Shown: positions 1 to 9,674 of the stretch, piece after piece | Numbering within the stretch: position 1 is the stretch's first letter | Layout: every line of letters starts with the position of its first letter | Assembly (NCBI GenBank): GCA_018240685.1 | Contig: JAFEFG010000034.1 | Coordinates: forward strand, 1-43,904 | Direction of reading: 5' to 3' | Length of the DNA stretch: 43,904 bases | Source of the DNA: Pseudomonadota bacterium | GTDB lineage: Bacteria > Pseudomonadota > Alphaproteobacteria > Reyranellales > Reyranellaceae | The notes under the pieces: generated by a model | What the model saw: only the letters and a program-made list of their open reading frames with translations | The model's database searches: none | Told to the model about the DNA's origin: nothing | Translations under genes and position numbers: made by a program

Positions 1-671
1 CGACGGCGACGACGGCATCGGCGCAGCGTGCCGACCGGAATGTCGATCTGCCGATCGTGCGTAGCCTGAACTGGTTCGGCTATGTCGGCGGTGACGATAT
101 TCGTGCCGCCTGCAAGCCCGGCGGGCGTAATCGCATTCGCTTGATCTACAACGCACTATGGGAAGAACAAGTGCGAACCTACGAGATCTTCCTCCAGCCG
201 GACGGAACCGCCGGCATGAACATCGGGGTCCTGGCCGATCAGGGGGACGTGACCAATATCCTGGCCTCGGATGGCGTCGATGTGCTCAATCCGTGGCGCA
301 TGAAGAAGGGCCAGCGCCTGCTGGATGCCGGAGAGACCCGCGACCTGCTGGGTCTGCTTCAGGCAAGCGCCGCGTTCGGCCCGCCTCGCGATGGCTTGCG
401 CCTGCCGGACAACGACTTCTGGTGGACGGTTGCCTCCTGCCGCGACGGTGTCTGGGGATTTCAGGCTTACCACTATCCGACAGACGGATTCGCTAATGTG
501 AAGTTCGCCGACAAACTGTTCGCCCTCGATAACGTCAAGGTGGCCGTCAACCGGCCGCGCAAGCTTGAGCCGGCGGAATTCCGCCGCGGTTTCGATTCGA
601 AATCGGTGGAGCGGGGCCGGGGCGATCACTGGATGCTGGTGGTGGGAAAGGACGGCCTGCGGCCGAGGTAG
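1..671 (+). CDS. C-terminal part of an exported protein of unknown function (5' end outside window)
   Basis: The reading frame is open from the first bases of the window with no upstream stop, so the true start lies outside. A GTG at 57 is only an internal candidate. Just before it the frame reads ATTASAQRADRNVDLPIV, which looks like the end of a signal peptide cleaved after an ASA motif, so the mature protein is probably periplasmic. About 200 further residues follow, with many aromatic residues (LNWFGYVGG, FWWTVASC, VWGFQAYHYP) and two widely spaced cysteines. I recognise no family. It ends 63 bases before clpS on the same strand. Exported and conserved-looking is inference; the function is unknown. 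Confidence 0.6.
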   Translation, partial: TATTASAQRADRNVDLPIVRSLNWFGYVGGDDIRAACKPGGRNRIRLIYNALWEEQVRTYEIFLQPDGTAGMNIGVLADQGDVTNILASDGVDVLNPWRMKKGQRLLDAGETRDLLGLLQASAAFGPPRDGLRLPDNDFWWTVASCRDGVWGFQAYHYPTDGFANVKFADKLFALDNVKVAVNRPRKLEPAEFRRGFDSKSVERGRGDHWMLVVGKDGLRPR

Positions 672-692
672 CGGAACCGCTTGCCGTACCTA

Positions 693-698
693 TATAAT
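693..698 (+). promoter_or_regulatory. Candidate -10 element of the clpS-clpA promoter
   Basis: A perfect TATAAT stands in an otherwise GC-rich junction after the preceding stop codon. Transcription starting near 705 would give a leader of about 30 bases to the ATG at 735. No good -35 hexamer is visible 16-18 bases upstream, so the element is only a candidate. It supports the ATG at 735 as the clpS start, because the TTG at 681 would lie upstream of the transcript. Confidence 0.4.
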
Positions 699-734
699 TT
701 AGAGGTGAATTCGACAGAGGATCAGATCACGGCA

Positions 735-1157
735 ATGCTCTCTCTCCGTTTTGCATATGACGCGCGCCAAGATGGCAGCCGGCTCGGGGGTCCGAACGAG
801 CCTCCTTCGGGGCCGCCTCAGCAGCCGCCCGCGCGTCGTGGTGGCGGGGAAGGAGAAGACGAGGGCCGGGCCGGTGCGTTGACGCTGACGCGCACCCGCA
901 CGAAGAAGCCGTCGATGTACAAGGTGCTGATGCTGAACGACGACTACACGCCGATGGAATTTGTCGTCGATGTCCTTCAGCATATCTTCCAGAAGAACCG
1001 AGAGGAGGCCACGCAGATCATGCTGCACGTCCATCAAAAGGGCGTCGGCGTGTGCGGCGTGTACACCTACGAGGTCGCGGAGACGAAGGTGACCCAGACC
1101 GTCGACTACGCGCGCAAGAACCAACATCCGCTGCAGTGTACGCTGGAGAAAGAGTAA
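735..1157 (+). CDS. clpS: ClpS, N-degron adaptor of ClpA
   Basis: ClpS binds proteins with destabilising N-terminal residues and hands them to ClpA for ClpAP degradation in the cytoplasm. The 140-residue product has a disordered Gly/Pro-rich N-terminus (about 1-57), then the ClpS fold: [33 protein letters not shown] and EVAETKV near the end. By alignment with E. coli ClpS, D69, D70 and H100 form the pocket for the alpha-amino group and M74 is the gatekeeper methionine. The frame is open back to a TTG at 681, but the ATG at 735 suits family length and the candidate promoter. clpA starts 28 bases downstream, so the two are probably one operon. Confidence 0.95.
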   Translation: MLSLRFAYDARQDGSRLGGPNEPPSGPPQQPPARRGGGEGEDEGRAGALTLTRTRTKKPSMYKVLMLNDDYTPMEFVVDVLQHIFQKNREEATQIMLHVHQKGVGVCGVYTYEVAETKVTQTVDYARKNQHPLQCTLEKE

Positions 1158-1185
1158 CAGTCCGTTTCCCTAGTCGAGGTGTTCG

Positions 1186-3507
1186 ATGTCCATGTTGTCC
1201 AAGAACCTCGAGAAGTCCCTTCACCGCGCCTTTGCGCTGGCCGGCGAGCGGCGTCACGAATATGCGACGCTGGAGCATCTGCTCCTGGCGATGACGGAGG
1301 ATGACGATGCGATCCCCGTCCTCAAGGCCTGTGGGGTCGATATCGACCGGCTCCGCCACGATCTCGAGTCGTTTATCGACAACCGATTGAAAGGCATCGT
1401 CACCCAGACGCCGAGCGAACCGCTTCCGACGGCCGGTTTCCAGCGCGTCGTTCAGCGGGCGGCGGTTCACGTTCAGTCGTCGGGGCGCAAGGAGGTGACC
1501 GGCGCGAACGTTCTCGTCGCGTTGTTCTCCGAGCGCGACAGCCATGCCGTGTCCTTCCTCGAGAACCAGGGCATGTCCCGCCTCGACGCCGTGGATTACA
1601 TCAGCCACGGCAAGGCCAAGGTGCCGGGGCGTGCGCGTCCGCGGCGGGTGAGCGGCGCCGAGGAAGAGAGTGGCGAGCCCGCGGTCAAGCAGGGGAACGA
1701 GGCATTGGCCGCCTATTGCGTCGACCTGAATCAGAAGGCGCGCGAAGGGCGGGTCGACCCGTTGATCGGTCGCGAATACGAGGTCGAGCGCACGATCCAG
1801 GTCCTGTGCCGCCGGACCAAGAACAATCCCCTCTATGTCGGTGAGCCGGGAGTGGGCAAGACGGCGATTGCCGAGGGGCTGGCACGCAAGATCGTCGACG
1901 GCGATGTACCCGATGTGCTCAAGGAATCGGTCATCTACTCGCTCGACATGGGAGCGCTGCTGGCCGGCACGCGTTATCGCGGCGACTTCGAGGAAAGGCT
2001 CAAGGCTGTTCTCGCCGAGCTGAAGAAGAAGCCGAATTCGGTTCTGTTCATCGACGAGATCCATACAATTATTGGAGCCGGCGCGACTTCGGGCGGCTCG
2101 ATGGATGCGTCGAACCTGCTCAAGCCCTCGCTGCAATCGGGGGAGCTGCGTTGCATCGGGTCGACGACCTACAAGGAATACCGCAACTACTTCGAAAAGG
2201 ACCGCGCGCTTGTGCGGCGCTTCCAGAAGATCGACGTGCCGGAGCCCTCGGTCGGCGATGCGGTGCAGATCATGCAAGGTCTGAAGCCGGTCTACGAGAA
2301 GCATCACCGGGTGAGCTACACCGATGACGCGATCAAGGCTGCGGTGGAGCTGTCGGCCCGCTACATCCACGACCGCAAGCTGCCGGACAAGGCGATCGAC
2401 GTGATCGACGAGGTGGGCGCGGCGCAGATGCTTCGTCCCCAGGAAGCCCGCAAGTCGACGATCGACGTTCCAGACATCGAGGAGATCGTTGCCAAGATCG
2501 CGCGCATCCCGCCGAAGAGCGTATCCAAGGACGACACCGAGATGCTGCGCAACATCGACCGCGACCTGAAGACCGTCGTGTTCGGACAGGACAAGGCGAT
2601 CGATCAGCTTTCGGCGGCGATCAAGCTCGCCCGCGCGGGCCTGCGCTCGCCCGAAAAGCCGATCGGCTCCTATCTGCTGGCCGGCCCGACGGGCGTCGGC
2701 AAGACCGAGGTCACCCGGCAGCTGGCGCGTCTCCTCGGCTTGGAGCTCATCCGGTTCGACATGTCGGAGTACATGGAACGCCACAGCGTCTCGCGTCTGA
2801 TCGGCGCCCCGCCGGGCTATGTCGGCTTCGATCAGGGCGGTCTGCTGACCGACAAGGTGAACCAGCATCCGCATTGCGTGATCCTGCTCGATGAGATCGA
2901 GAAGGCGCATCCGGACGTGTTCAACATCCTTCTCCAGGTCATGGATTACGGCAAGCTCACAGACCACAACGGGCGGACAGTGGACTTCCGCAACGTGATC
3001 CTGTGCATGACCACGAATGCAGGGGCGGCGGATATCGCCAAACCTGCGTTGGGCTTCGGCCGCGAGGCCCGGCATGACGAGGATGACGAGGCGATCAATC
3101 GACTTTTCTCGCCGGAGTTCCGTAACCGGCTCGATGCCGTCATCAAGTTCGCCAATCTTGGCCCGGAGAGCATGGGCAAGGTGGTCGACAAATTCGTGGC
3201 GGAACTCGAGGCGCAGCTTGCGGATCGCAAGGTCTTCATCGAACTGTCCGATGGCGCCCGACGCTGGCTGGCGGAGAAGGGCTACGATCGGCTGTTCGGG
3301 GCCCGGCCGCTGGCGCGCATCATTCAGGAGCACCTGAAGAAGCCGTTGGCGGAAGAGGTGCTGTTCGGCAAGCTGTCCGGCGGCGGAGGCACGGTTCGTG
3401 TCGACGCCGAAGGGGAAGGTGCGACAGCCAAGCTCGTCTTCACCTTCCTGCCGCCGGAGCGCGGTGCGCTGCCTCCCGCCAATCAAGAACCGGTACTCGC
3501 TGAATAA
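1186..3507 (+). CDS. clpA: ClpA, AAA+ unfoldase of the ClpAP protease
   Basis: ClpA unfolds substrates, including those delivered by ClpS, and threads them into ClpP. The 773-residue length is typical. The N-terminal Clp repeat domain (about 1-145) begins [19 protein letters not shown] and contains [15 protein letters not shown]. The first ATPase module has Walker A GEPGVGKT at residues 219-226 and Walker [15 protein letters not shown]. The second has GPTGVGKT at about 500-507 and [16 protein letters not shown]. The KPALGFG segment sits where the ClpP-docking loop of ClpA is found. A GAGG ribosome binding site precedes the ATG. No clpP is seen in the window. The stop codon overlaps the start of a small membrane protein gene. 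Confidence 0.97.
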   Translation: MSMLSKNLEKSLHRAFALAGERRHEYATLEHLLLAMTEDDDAIPVLKACGVDIDRLRHDLESFIDNRLKGIVTQTPSEPLPTAGFQRVVQRAAVHVQSSGRKEVTGANVLVALFSERDSHAVSFLENQGMSRLDAVDYISHGKAKVPGRARPRRVSGAEEESGEPAVKQGNEALAAYCVDLNQKAREGRVDPLIGREYEVERTIQVLCRRTKNNPLYVGEPGVGKTAIAEGLARKIVDGDVPDVLKESVIYSLDMGALLAGTRYRGDFEERLKAVLAELKKKPNSVLFIDEIHTIIGAGATSGGSMDASNLLKPSLQSGELRCIGSTTYKEYRNYFEKDRALVRRFQKIDVPEPSVGDAVQIMQGLKPVYEKHHRVSYTDDAIKAAVELSARYIHDRKLPDKAIDVIDEVGAAQMLRPQEARKSTIDVPDIEEIVAKIARIPPKSVSKDDTEMLRNIDRDLKTVVFGQDKAIDQLSAAIKLARAGLRSPEKPIGSYLLAGPTGVGKTEVTRQLARLLGLELIRFDMSEYMERHSVSRLIGAPPGYVGFDQGGLLTDKVNQHPHCVILLDEIEKAHPDVFNILLQVMDYGKLTDHNGRTVDFRNVILCMTTNAGAADIAKPALGFGREARHDEDDEAINRLFSPEFRNRLDAVIKFANLGPESMGKVVDKFVAELEAQLADRKVFIELSDGARRWLAEKGYDRLFGARPLARIIQEHLKKPLAEEVLFGKLSGGGGTVRVDAEGEGATAKLVFTFLPPERGALPPANQEPVLAE

Positions 3508-3680
3508 TGTTCCGACCGCTTTGGTTGGCCTTCCGAGCCGCGGTGCTTGCCACCGCGGTTTTCTGGGTGGCGACTCTCATCATCGACAAGCTGCATTGGC
3601 AGGCACCGCTTGGCCTTACCGAGCAGGCGATCTTCTTCGTCGTGTTCTTCCTCGGAATACTGATGATCGAGAAGAAGTGA
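3507..3680 (+). CDS. 57-residue membrane protein translationally coupled to clpA
   Basis: The sequence TAATG joins the clpA stop and this start with a one-base overlap, a common arrangement for translational coupling. The product begins [20 protein letters not shown], has one hydrophobic segment at about residues 11-26 and another at about 42-54 (IFFVVFFLGILMI), and ends in EKK. This fits a two-pass inner-membrane protein with short polar ends. I recognise no family. The close linkage suggests expression with ClpA; a role as a membrane partner or substrate of ClpAP is speculation. Reading frame, tight junction and clear membrane segments make it likely to be a real gene. Confidence 0.7.
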   Translation: MFRPLWLAFRAAVLATAVFWVATLIIDKLHWQAPLGLTEQAIFFVVFFLGILMIEKK

Positions 3681-3726
3681 CGTCTCCGCGGCCGCCATCC
3701 CGCGGCCGGCGGCGTTGCTGTCCTGT

Positions 3727-4902
3727 CTACTCGTTGCCTTTCCGGAACGGCGAGTACTGCATCAGCCCCTCGATCTCCTGCTCGACGGCCGGCCGCTCGC
3801 GCTTGAGATAGTCGTCGACGGCGCGGCGGAACCCGGGGTCGACAATCCAGTGGGCGGAATATGTCGGGACCGGTAGATAGCCGCGCTGGATCTTGTGATC
3901 TCCCTGCGCGCCGGCCTCCACGCGCTGCAGACCATGGGCGATCGCGAAGTCGATCGCCTGGTAGTAGCAGGCTTCGAAATGCAGGAAGGCGTGGCTTTCC
4001 AGGCAGCCCCAATAGCGGCCGTAGAGCGTGTCCTCGCCGATGAGGTTCAGCGCACCGCCGACCGGACGGCCATCCGCTTCCGCCATGACGAGCGCGACCT
4101 TGTCGGCCATCGTGGCACCAAGGATGTCGAAGAAGCTGCGCGTCAGATAGGGCGATCCCCACTTGCGGCCGCCAGTATCCATATAGAACGCGAAGAACGC
4201 ATCCCAATGGGCCGGCTTGATCTCGCTACCAGTGAGAGGGCGGATGAGGAGTCCCTCGCGTCGGACCGACTCGCGCTCCTTGCGGATAGCCTTGCGCTTG
4301 CGCGAGGAGAGGGCGGCGAGGAAGTCGTCGAAAGTGCGATAGCCATCGTTGTGCCAGTGATATTGCTGTCCCATGCGGAGCAGCCATCCGCGCGCCCCGA
4401 AGCGGTTCCAGTCGTCCTCGCTGCAAAACGTGACATGGACCGAGCTGATACCGTTGTCGTCGGCGATCTTGGCCAGCATGTCGATCAAGGCGTTGCGGAC
4501 CGCTGGTGCCCAGGGGCCAGGACGCGCGAACAACCGCGGACCGGGAACAGGCGTAAAGGGGATGGCGACCTGCAGCTTGGGATAATAGCGTCCGCCGGCG
4601 CGCTCGAACGCCTGCGCCCAGCCGTGGTCGAAGACATATTCGCCCTGGCTGTGTGCTTTGACGTAGAGAGGGGTGGCTCCCAGCAGTGTCCCATCCGCCG
4701 CTTCGGCCAGGAGATATTGGGGTTGCCAGCCGGTGCGACGGCCGACCGATTTCGAGTCCTCGAGTGCCTTGAGGAATCCGTGGGTCAGGAACGGGTTGCC
4801 GGCGGCTCCCGGCGCGAGAGCACATGCATCCCACTGGACGGCATCGACGGCCGCCAGAGACTCGACGATGCGTAGAGCGATGGTCGGGGCGTCATCCGGC
4901 AT
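3727..4902 (-). CDS. FemAB/GNAT-like protein (DUF482 family)
   Basis: This 391-residue protein matches the family often annotated as GNAT acetyltransferase or FemAB-like, peptidogalycan biosynthesis protein (DUF482). Recognisable stretches are GNPFLTHGFLKALEDSKSVG near residue 36, RKRKAIRKERESV near the middle, FYMDTGGRKWGSPYLTR, and a C-terminal HFEACYYQAIDFAIAHGLQR followed by GAQGDHKIQRGYLP. The family has two GNAT folds and probably transfers an acyl or aminoacyl group; the substrate is not established. It is transcribed toward clpA and stands alone. Its ATG lies 47 bases downstream of a strong terminator, which insulates it from the nrdJ transcript. Confidence 0.85.
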   Translation of the reverse strand: MPDDAPTIALRIVESLAAVDAVQWDACALAPGAAGNPFLTHGFLKALEDSKSVGRRTGWQPQYLLAEAADGTLLGATPLYVKAHSQGEYVFDHGWAQAFERAGGRYYPKLQVAIPFTPVPGPRLFARPGPWAPAVRNALIDMLAKIADDNGISSVHVTFCSEDDWNRFGARGWLLRMGQQYHWHNDGYRTFDDFLAALSSRKRKAIRKERESVRREGLLIRPLTGSEIKPAHWDAFFAFYMDTGGRKWGSPYLTRSFFDILGATMADKVALVMAEADGRPVGGALNLIGEDTLYGRYWGCLESHAFLHFEACYYQAIDFAIAHGLQRVEAGAQGDHKIQRGYLPVPTYSAHWIVDPGFRRAVDDYLKRERPAVEQEIEGLMQYSPFRKGNE

Positions 4903-4949
4903 ACCTGTAGCATAGCGCGAATCGTGCCTACATTGGGGCCGGGCGTATC

Positions 4950-4985
4950 AAAGAAAAAAAGTCCGGCAGACCAAGGTCGCCGGAC
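4950..4985 (-). terminator. Strong intrinsic terminator at the end of the nrdJ / small-peptide transcript
   Basis: Read on the minus strand, GTCCGGC pairs with GCCGGAC (7 bp), with GACC and GGTC extending the stem inward, followed directly by seven T residues and further T-rich sequence. This is a textbook rho-independent terminator and fixes the direction and end of the upstream transcript. Confidence 0.9.
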
Positions 4986-5150
4986 ACCAACCAGTTTCGC
5001 CTTTCCATCCCGCTGAGCGGGACGCTGCTTTGGCTTGTATGCTCAAATTGGAAGGTGGCTTCCGGTGGGGCCGTGAAGGCGCCCACACGGAAGCCGAAAG
5101 GCGTCGGTTAGAGGGGCCAAAGTTGAGCTTTGGCCTACGCCCTTTCCTAT
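4986..5150 (-). other. Multi-hairpin 3' RNA segment between a small peptide gene and its terminator
   Basis: No ORF of note occupies this stretch, yet it holds consecutive inverted repeats on the strand that ends in the 4950-4985 terminator. GGCCAAAG at 5115-5122 pairs with CTTTGGCC at 5128-5135. GGCTTCCG near 5057 pairs with CGGAAGCC near 5092, enclosing a further GTGGG/CCCAC pairing. TCCCGCT and AGCGGGA flank one base at 5008-5022. It could be a structured 3' UTR or a small RNA processed from it. I recognise no Rfam family: the tmRNA tag and SRP core motifs are absent, and 6S is not evident. Confidence 0.45.
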
Positions 5151-5207
5151 TTACTGCTTCTTCTTCTTAGCAGCCTTCTTTTTCGCAGCCTTCTTCTTAG
5201 CAGCCAT
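5151..5207 (-). CDS. 18-residue lysine/alanine-repeat peptide
   Basis: The frame encodes MAAKKKAAKKKAAKKKKQ, a repeat of AAKKK like the basic tails of histone H1-type and some bacterial nucleoid proteins. The start is supported by AGGAG on the coding strand seven bases before the ATG (complement of 5212-5218). It begins 78 bases after the nrdJ stop on the same strand and is followed by the multi-hairpin RNA and a strong terminator, so it may share the nrdJ transcript or have its own promoter. Very short Lys/Ala-rich ORFs of this kind recur in alphaproteobacterial genomes, usually unannotated. Binding to nucleic acid is plausible from charge alone but untested. Confidence 0.6.
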   Translation of the reverse strand: MAAKKKAAKKKAAKKKKQ

Positions 5208-5285
5208 AACTGTCTCCTATGGTTAGCTATGAGGTCCCCAACCGTGAGGCCCCCGGGGTACGCGGGTACGCTACGTCACACATGC

Positions 5286-8200
5286 TCAACTGCAGCCGGT
5301 GGTGCCGCCGCAGGTCGTGCATTTGAGGCACGTCCCGTTGCGGACCATGGTGAAGTTGCCGCATTCCGGACAGGCATCGCCCTCGAAGCCCTTGAGCCTC
5401 GCCTCGACGGCGAGTCCCAGGGCGGAGGACGCTGTCTCTCCGGTCGCGACGCCGACGACGGCCGCCTGGGCGATGTGCGCCGAAGCGACGGCTGGGCCGT
5501 CCGTCAGTCCGTTGGGCGCGGGGCCGGCGGTCGCGATCGCTTCTTCGGCGATGGCGACATTACCGGCCGTCCGGCCGTTCAATACATAGAGGTTGCTGCG
5601 CATGTAGCCGACGCTGGCGATCCGGCTGACCGCCGCCGCCGCCGCCTGCGCGGCGTCCGTTCCGCCGGCTGGCAGTTCGGCCTGCACTTCGCCGCGGCCG
5701 ACGCCATCGGGGCGGAGGTCGGCGTGATCGACATGGGCGAGATCGTTGCGTCCGAGATAGGAAATGGCGAGTTCCCGGAAGATGTAGTCGAGTACCGAGG
5801 TCGACATCTTGATGGCATCGTTGCCTTCGACCATGCCGCTCGGCTCGAAGCGCGTGAAGGTATAGGCCTCGACGAACTCCTCAAGCGGCACGCCGTACTG
5901 CAGCCCGATCGAGATCGCGATGGCAAAGTTGTTCATCACGCTGCGGAAGGCCGCGCCTTCCTTGTGCATGTCGATGAAGATCTCGCCGACGCGGCCGTCC
6001 TCGTATTCGCCGGTGCGCAGGTAGACCTTGTGACCGCCGACGACGGCCTTCTGCGTGTAGCCCTTGCGCCGCTGCGGCAGGCGCTCGCGTCCGTGCCGCA
6101 CCTCACGCTCGACGATCCGCTCCACGATGCGCTCGGCAATAACTGGCGCGCGTGCTGCGGGCGGCAGTTCCATGAGGTCGTCGTTCGCGGCCAGATCGTC
6201 GCCCAGCGCCAGCGCCGACAGGGGCTGCGAAAGCTTCGAGCCGTCGCGGTACAGAGCATTGGCCTTGAGGCCAAGCTTCCACGACATCTCGTAGGCCTTG
6301 CGGCAGTCCTCGACCGTGGCGGAGTTCGGCATGTTGATCGTTTTCGAGATCGCGCCCGAGATGAATGGCTGAGCTGCAGCCATCATGCGTATATGACTCT
6401 CGACAGACAAGCAGCGCTTGCCATCTCGTCCACAGGGATTCGCACAATCGAACACGGAAAGATGTTCGCTCTTGAGGCCGGGCGCGCCTTCGATCGACAT
6501 CGTCCCGCAGGCGTAGGCGTTCGCGGCGGCGATATCGCCGCGCGAGAAGCCGAGTCGTGCAAGCAGGTCGAATTGAGGATCGGCGAGCGCTGCGTCGTCC
6601 AACCCCAGAACGTCGCGGCAGAAGTCTTCGCCAAGCGTGTATCGCGAGAAGGCGAAGCGGATGTCGAAGGCGGTGGGAAGCGTCTTCTCGATCCGCTCGA
6701 GCGTCGCGGCGTCGAAACCCCGCGCGGCGAGCGTCTCGTGATTGACGGCGGGGGCCGTCTTCAGCGTACCGTGGCCGATGGCATGGGCGACGATGCGCTC
6801 GATGCTGGCGTCGTCGTAGCCGAGCGTCCTGAGGGCCAGCGGCACCGTCCGGTTGATGATCTTGAAGTAGCCGCCGCCTGCCAGGGTCTTGAATTTCACA
6901 AGCGCGAAGTCGGGTTCGATGCCGGTGGTGTCGCAGTCCATCACCAGGCCGATGGTTCCCGTCGGAGCAATGACGGACACCTGGGCGTTGCGGAAGCCGT
7001 GCTGCTCTCCGAGCGTCAGGGCACGGTCCCATACCCGCCGCGCCGCGGCGACGAGGGCCGGATCCGGGCAGGTCGCGCCGTCGAGGGGAACGGGGGGAAC
7101 CGACAGGCCTTCGTATCCGGCCTCCGCGCCATAGGCGGCGCGCAGATGGTTGCGAATGATGCGCAGCATCGCATTCCGATTGGCCGCGAAGCCCGGGAAG
7201 GCGCCCATGAGCTTCGCCATCTCGGCCGACGTGGCATAGGCCGCGCCGCTCATCACCGCCGCGATGGCACCGGCAATGGCGCGACCGGGCGCTGAGTCGT
7301 AGCCGAGGCCGGACGCCATGAGGAGGGCGCCGAGGTTGGCATAGCCCAGACCCAGGGTACGGTAACGATAGGAAAGTTCGGCAATCCGGCGCGACGGAAA
7401 CTGCGCCATCATCACGGAAATCTCGAGCACGACCGTCCACAGCCGGGTCGCATGCTCGAGGGCATCGACGTCGATGGAGCCGTCATCGCGCCTGAACCGC
7501 ATCAGGTTCAGCGACGCGAGATTGCATGCCGTGTCGTCGAGGAACATGTATTCCGAGCACGGGTTGGACGCATTGATGCGCCCAGAGGCGGGGCAGGTGT
7601 GCCAGTCGTTGATCGTGGTGTCGAACTGGACGCCGGGATCGGCGGAGTGCCAGGCGGCCTCGGCGATCCTGTCCCAGAGCTCCGTGGCCTCGACGGTCTT
7701 GGTGGCCTTGCCGGTCGTGCGTTCCGTCAGCGTCCATTCGCGGCCGGCCTCGACCGCCTGCAGGAAGGTGTCCGTCACGCGCACGGTGTTGTTGGCGTTC
7801 TGGCCGGCGACCGTCGCGTAAGCCTCCGACTCCCAGTCGGTATCGAAGGTCGGGAACTCGATGTGGCGGTACCCCTGGCGCGCGAACTGGATGACGCGCT
7901 GGATGTAGTTCTCGGGAAGCTCCGCTGCGCGCGCCGCCACGATCGCGCGCCGCAGAGCGACATTGCGCTTCGGATCGAAGGCGTCATCGCCCTGGACGTT
8001 GCTGGCGAGGCAGGCCTGCATCACGCTGTTCAGGTGGCGATCGGCGAGGCGCGAGCCGGCGACAAGGGCTGCCACCTTCTGCTCCTCGAGCATCTTCCAG
8101 GAGATGAATTCCTCGATATCGGGATGGTCGACGTCGACGACGACCATCTTGGCGGCCCGTCGCGTCGTGCCGCCGGACTTGATCGCGCCGGCGGCGCGGT

Positions 8201-8984
8201 CGCCGATCTTGAGGAACGACATGAGACCGGAAGACCTGCCGCCACCCGACAAGCGTTCGCCCTCGGCACGCAGACGCGAGAAATTGGAACCGGTTCCGGA
8301 GCCGTACTTGAACAGGCGAGCTTCGCGGATCCACAGATCCATGATGCCGCCTTCGTTCACGAGCTCGTCCGAGACGCTCTGGATGAAGCAGGCATGCGGC
8401 TGCGGCCGCTCGTAGGCGGATTGAGACGGGTAGGCGACCCCGTCACGATGATCGACATACCAGTGACCCTGGTCCGGTCCATCGATGCCGTAGGCCCAGT
8501 GCAGCCCGGTATTGAACCACTGCGGCGAGTTCGGCGCGCAGATCTGTGCGGCCAGCATGAGGGAGTGTTCGTCGTAGAAGGTGCGGGCGTCCTGCTCGCT
8601 GTCGAAGTAGCCGCCCTTCCATCCCCAGTAGGTCCAAGTACCGGCCATCCGGTGGAACACCTGACGGGCGCTGCTCTCTCCTCCGTAGCGCTGATCGGCG
8701 GGCAGGGCCGCCAGTGCAGCCTCGTCCGGCACCGAACGCCACAGCCAATCCGGAACGTCGCTTTCCGCGACAGGCTTCAGGCAACGCGCGACACCGGCGC
8801 GCCGGAAATACTTCTGGGCCAGCACGTCCGCTGCGACCTGCGACCAGTCGGCCGGAACGTCGATCGCGGTCTGACGGAAGACGATTGTGCCGTCGGGATT
8901 GCGAATCTCGGAGTCGACAGCACGAAACGCCATTCCTTCGAATGGCGAAGATCCTGCTCGTGTATATCGACGCTCAAAGCGCAT
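5286..8984 (-). CDS. nrdJ: Adenosylcobalamin-dependent (class II) ribonucleotide reductase
   Basis: NrdJ reduces ribonucleotides to deoxyribonucleotides using adenosylcobalamin as radical source, so it works with or without oxygen. The 1232-residue product has the class II alphaproteobacterial length. The start chosen is the ATG at 8984 ([20 protein letters not shown]), preceded by GGGGGA; the frame continues open to 9068. Clear family segments are [20 protein letters not shown], the NPCSEY core motif near residue 474, [19 protein letters not shown] and [19 protein letters not shown]. The C-terminus carries the cysteine cluster [20 protein letters not shown], a zinc/thiol-transfer tail. Candidate NrdR boxes lie upstream. 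Confidence 0.97.
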   Translation of the reverse strand: MRFERRYTRAGSSPFEGMAFRAVDSEIRNPDGTIVFRQTAIDVPADWSQVAADVLAQKYFRRAGVARCLKPVAESDVPDWLWRSVPDEAALAALPADQRYGGESSARQVFHRMAGTWTYWGWKGGYFDSEQDARTFYDEHSLMLAAQICAPNSPQWFNTGLHWAYGIDGPDQGHWYVDHRDGVAYPSQSAYERPQPHACFIQSVSDELVNEGGIMDLWIREARLFKYGSGTGSNFSRLRAEGERLSGGGRSSGLMSFLKIGDRAAGAIKSGGTTRRAAKMVVVDVDHPDIEEFISWKMLEEQKVAALVAGSRLADRHLNSVMQACLASNVQGDDAFDPKRNVALRRAIVAARAAELPENYIQRVIQFARQGYRHIEFPTFDTDWESEAYATVAGQNANNTVRVTDTFLQAVEAGREWTLTERTTGKATKTVEATELWDRIAEAAWHSADPGVQFDTTINDWHTCPASGRINASNPCSEYMFLDDTACNLASLNLMRFRRDDGSIDVDALEHATRLWTVVLEISVMMAQFPSRRIAELSYRYRTLGLGYANLGALLMASGLGYDSAPGRAIAGAIAAVMSGAAYATSAEMAKLMGAFPGFAANRNAMLRIIRNHLRAAYGAEAGYEGLSVPPVPLDGATCPDPALVAAARRVWDRALTLGEQHGFRNAQVSVIAPTGTIGLVMDCDTTGIEPDFALVKFKTLAGGGYFKIINRTVPLALRTLGYDDASIERIVAHAIGHGTLKTAPAVNHETLAARGFDAATLERIEKTLPTAFDIRFAFSRYTLGEDFCRDVLGLDDAALADPQFDLLARLGFSRGDIAAANAYACGTMSIEGAPGLKSEHLSVFDCANPCGRDGKRCLSVESHIRMMAAAQPFISGAISKTINMPNSATVEDCRKAYEMSWKLGLKANALYRDGSKLSQPLSALALGDDLAANDDLMELPPAARAPVIAERIVERIVEREVRHGRERLPQRRKGYTQKAVVGGHKVYLRTGEYEDGRVGEIFIDMHKEGAAFRSVMNNFAIAISIGLQYGVPLEEFVEAYTFTRFEPSGMVEGNDAIKMSTSVLDYIFRELAISYLGRNDLAHVDHADLRPDGVGRGEVQAELPAGGTDAAQAAAAAVSRIASVGYMRSNLYVLNGRTAGNVAIAEEAIATAGPAPNGLTDGPAVASAHIAQAAVVGVATGETASSALGLAVEARLKGFEGDACPECGNFTMVRNGTCLKCTTCGGTTGCS

Positions 8985-9080
8985 CGCGATCCCCCGTGCC
9001 CGATTCCCGTCGTGGTCCCGTCGCGGGGTGCTCTCTTGTGAAGAACGAGCACGCAAATGTGGGCACAAGATAATAGTAAA

Positions 9081-9115
9081 TTACAAAATCTTGTGTGCGC
9101 AACTATATTTTGTAG
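9081..9115. promoter_or_regulatory. Candidate NrdR-type boxes in the nrdJ upstream region
   Basis: In an AT-rich patch between the divergent nrdJ and NDUFA12 genes, the core CTATATTTTG (9103-9112) matches the NrdR-box core (C-W-A-T-A-T-A-T-W-G) closely, and CAAAATCTTG (9084-9093) matches with two differences. NrdR commonly represses nrd genes through paired boxes. The centre-to-centre distance here is about 19 bp, shorter than the roughly three helical turns usual for NrdR pairs, so either only one is used or the pair is atypical. Confidence 0.4.
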
Positions 9116-9280
9116 ACCGATGTGTTGATGGTACTAGATGATGCCAGAAGGCAACACCGACGGAATCGCGGCGAGATGCATGGTCACGAACGACATGAAT
9201 TGGCCACGCGCACGCGTCACGTTGCGTCGTGTGGGGCGCGCGCGTACAAGCGGCGCCATAGTTCTTGAGAGAGTGATTTG

Positions 9281-9634
9281 ATGACGCTCGGCACTTGGCT
9301 GTTCACCAAAATGCGCGGCGAACTCGTCGGCACCGACGCCCAGGGCAATCGCTACTACCAGGATCGGCGCGTAATCGCGGGCCGGCGGCGCAAGCGGTGG
9401 GTGATCTACAACGGCGTGGCCGAAGCCTCCCGTGTGCCGGCGGACTGGCACGGATGGCTGCACTACACGACGGATTCCCCGCCGCCGGCGGGTGGACTGC
9501 CCCGCAAGGCGTGGCAGAAGGAGCATGAACAGAACCTGACGGGCACCGGGCTTGCGTACCGGCCTCATGGCTCGGCTCTGTCGACGAGTGGAGAGAAGCC
9601 CAAGCCGGCCTATGAGGCGTGGCGTCCCGGCTGA
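9281..9634 (+). CDS. NDUFA12-family accessory subunit of NADH:ubiquinone oxidoreductase
   Basis: The 117-residue protein matches the NDUFA12 (B17.2) family, a supernumerary complex I subunit shared by mitochondria and alphaproteobacteria. Diagnostic segments are GTWLFTKMRGELVGTDAQGN, YYQDRR, KRWVIYNGVAEASRVP, ADWHGWLHYTTDSPP and KAWQKEHEQNLTGTGLAYRP. It would sit on the peripheral arm at the cytoplasmic face of the inner membrane. The ATG at 9281 is preferred over the adjacent TTG at 9278. It is separate from any nuo operon, as is usual, and heads the run leading to mlaD. A lineage marker for Alphaproteobacteria. Confidence 0.93.
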   Translation: MTLGTWLFTKMRGELVGTDAQGNRYYQDRRVIAGRRRKRWVIYNGVAEASRVPADWHGWLHYTTDSPPPAGGLPRKAWQKEHEQNLTGTGLAYRPHGSALSTSGEKPKPAYEAWRPG

Positions 9635-9674
9635 GTGACCGGCGTGATCGGAAACGGCAGCGGGGAGGCAGCGC

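Noticed and set aside
1018..3486. 822-codon open frame on the minus strand across clpA
   Set aside because: Shadow of clpA; clpA motifs are complete and the antisense product has no recognisable domain and an Arg/Asp-rich composition typical of GC-rich shadow frames.
4986..5150. tmRNA, 6S RNA or SRP RNA
   Set aside because: Hairpins are present but no tag reading frame, no SRP core and no long central-bubble stem could be identified.
5130..7295. 721-codon plus-strand frame opposite nrdJ
   Set aside because: Opposite the complete NrdJ coding sequence; the first part runs through the small peptide and hairpins.
9278..9280. TTG start of the NDUFA12-like gene
   Set aside because: An ATG follows directly and matches the family N-terminus.
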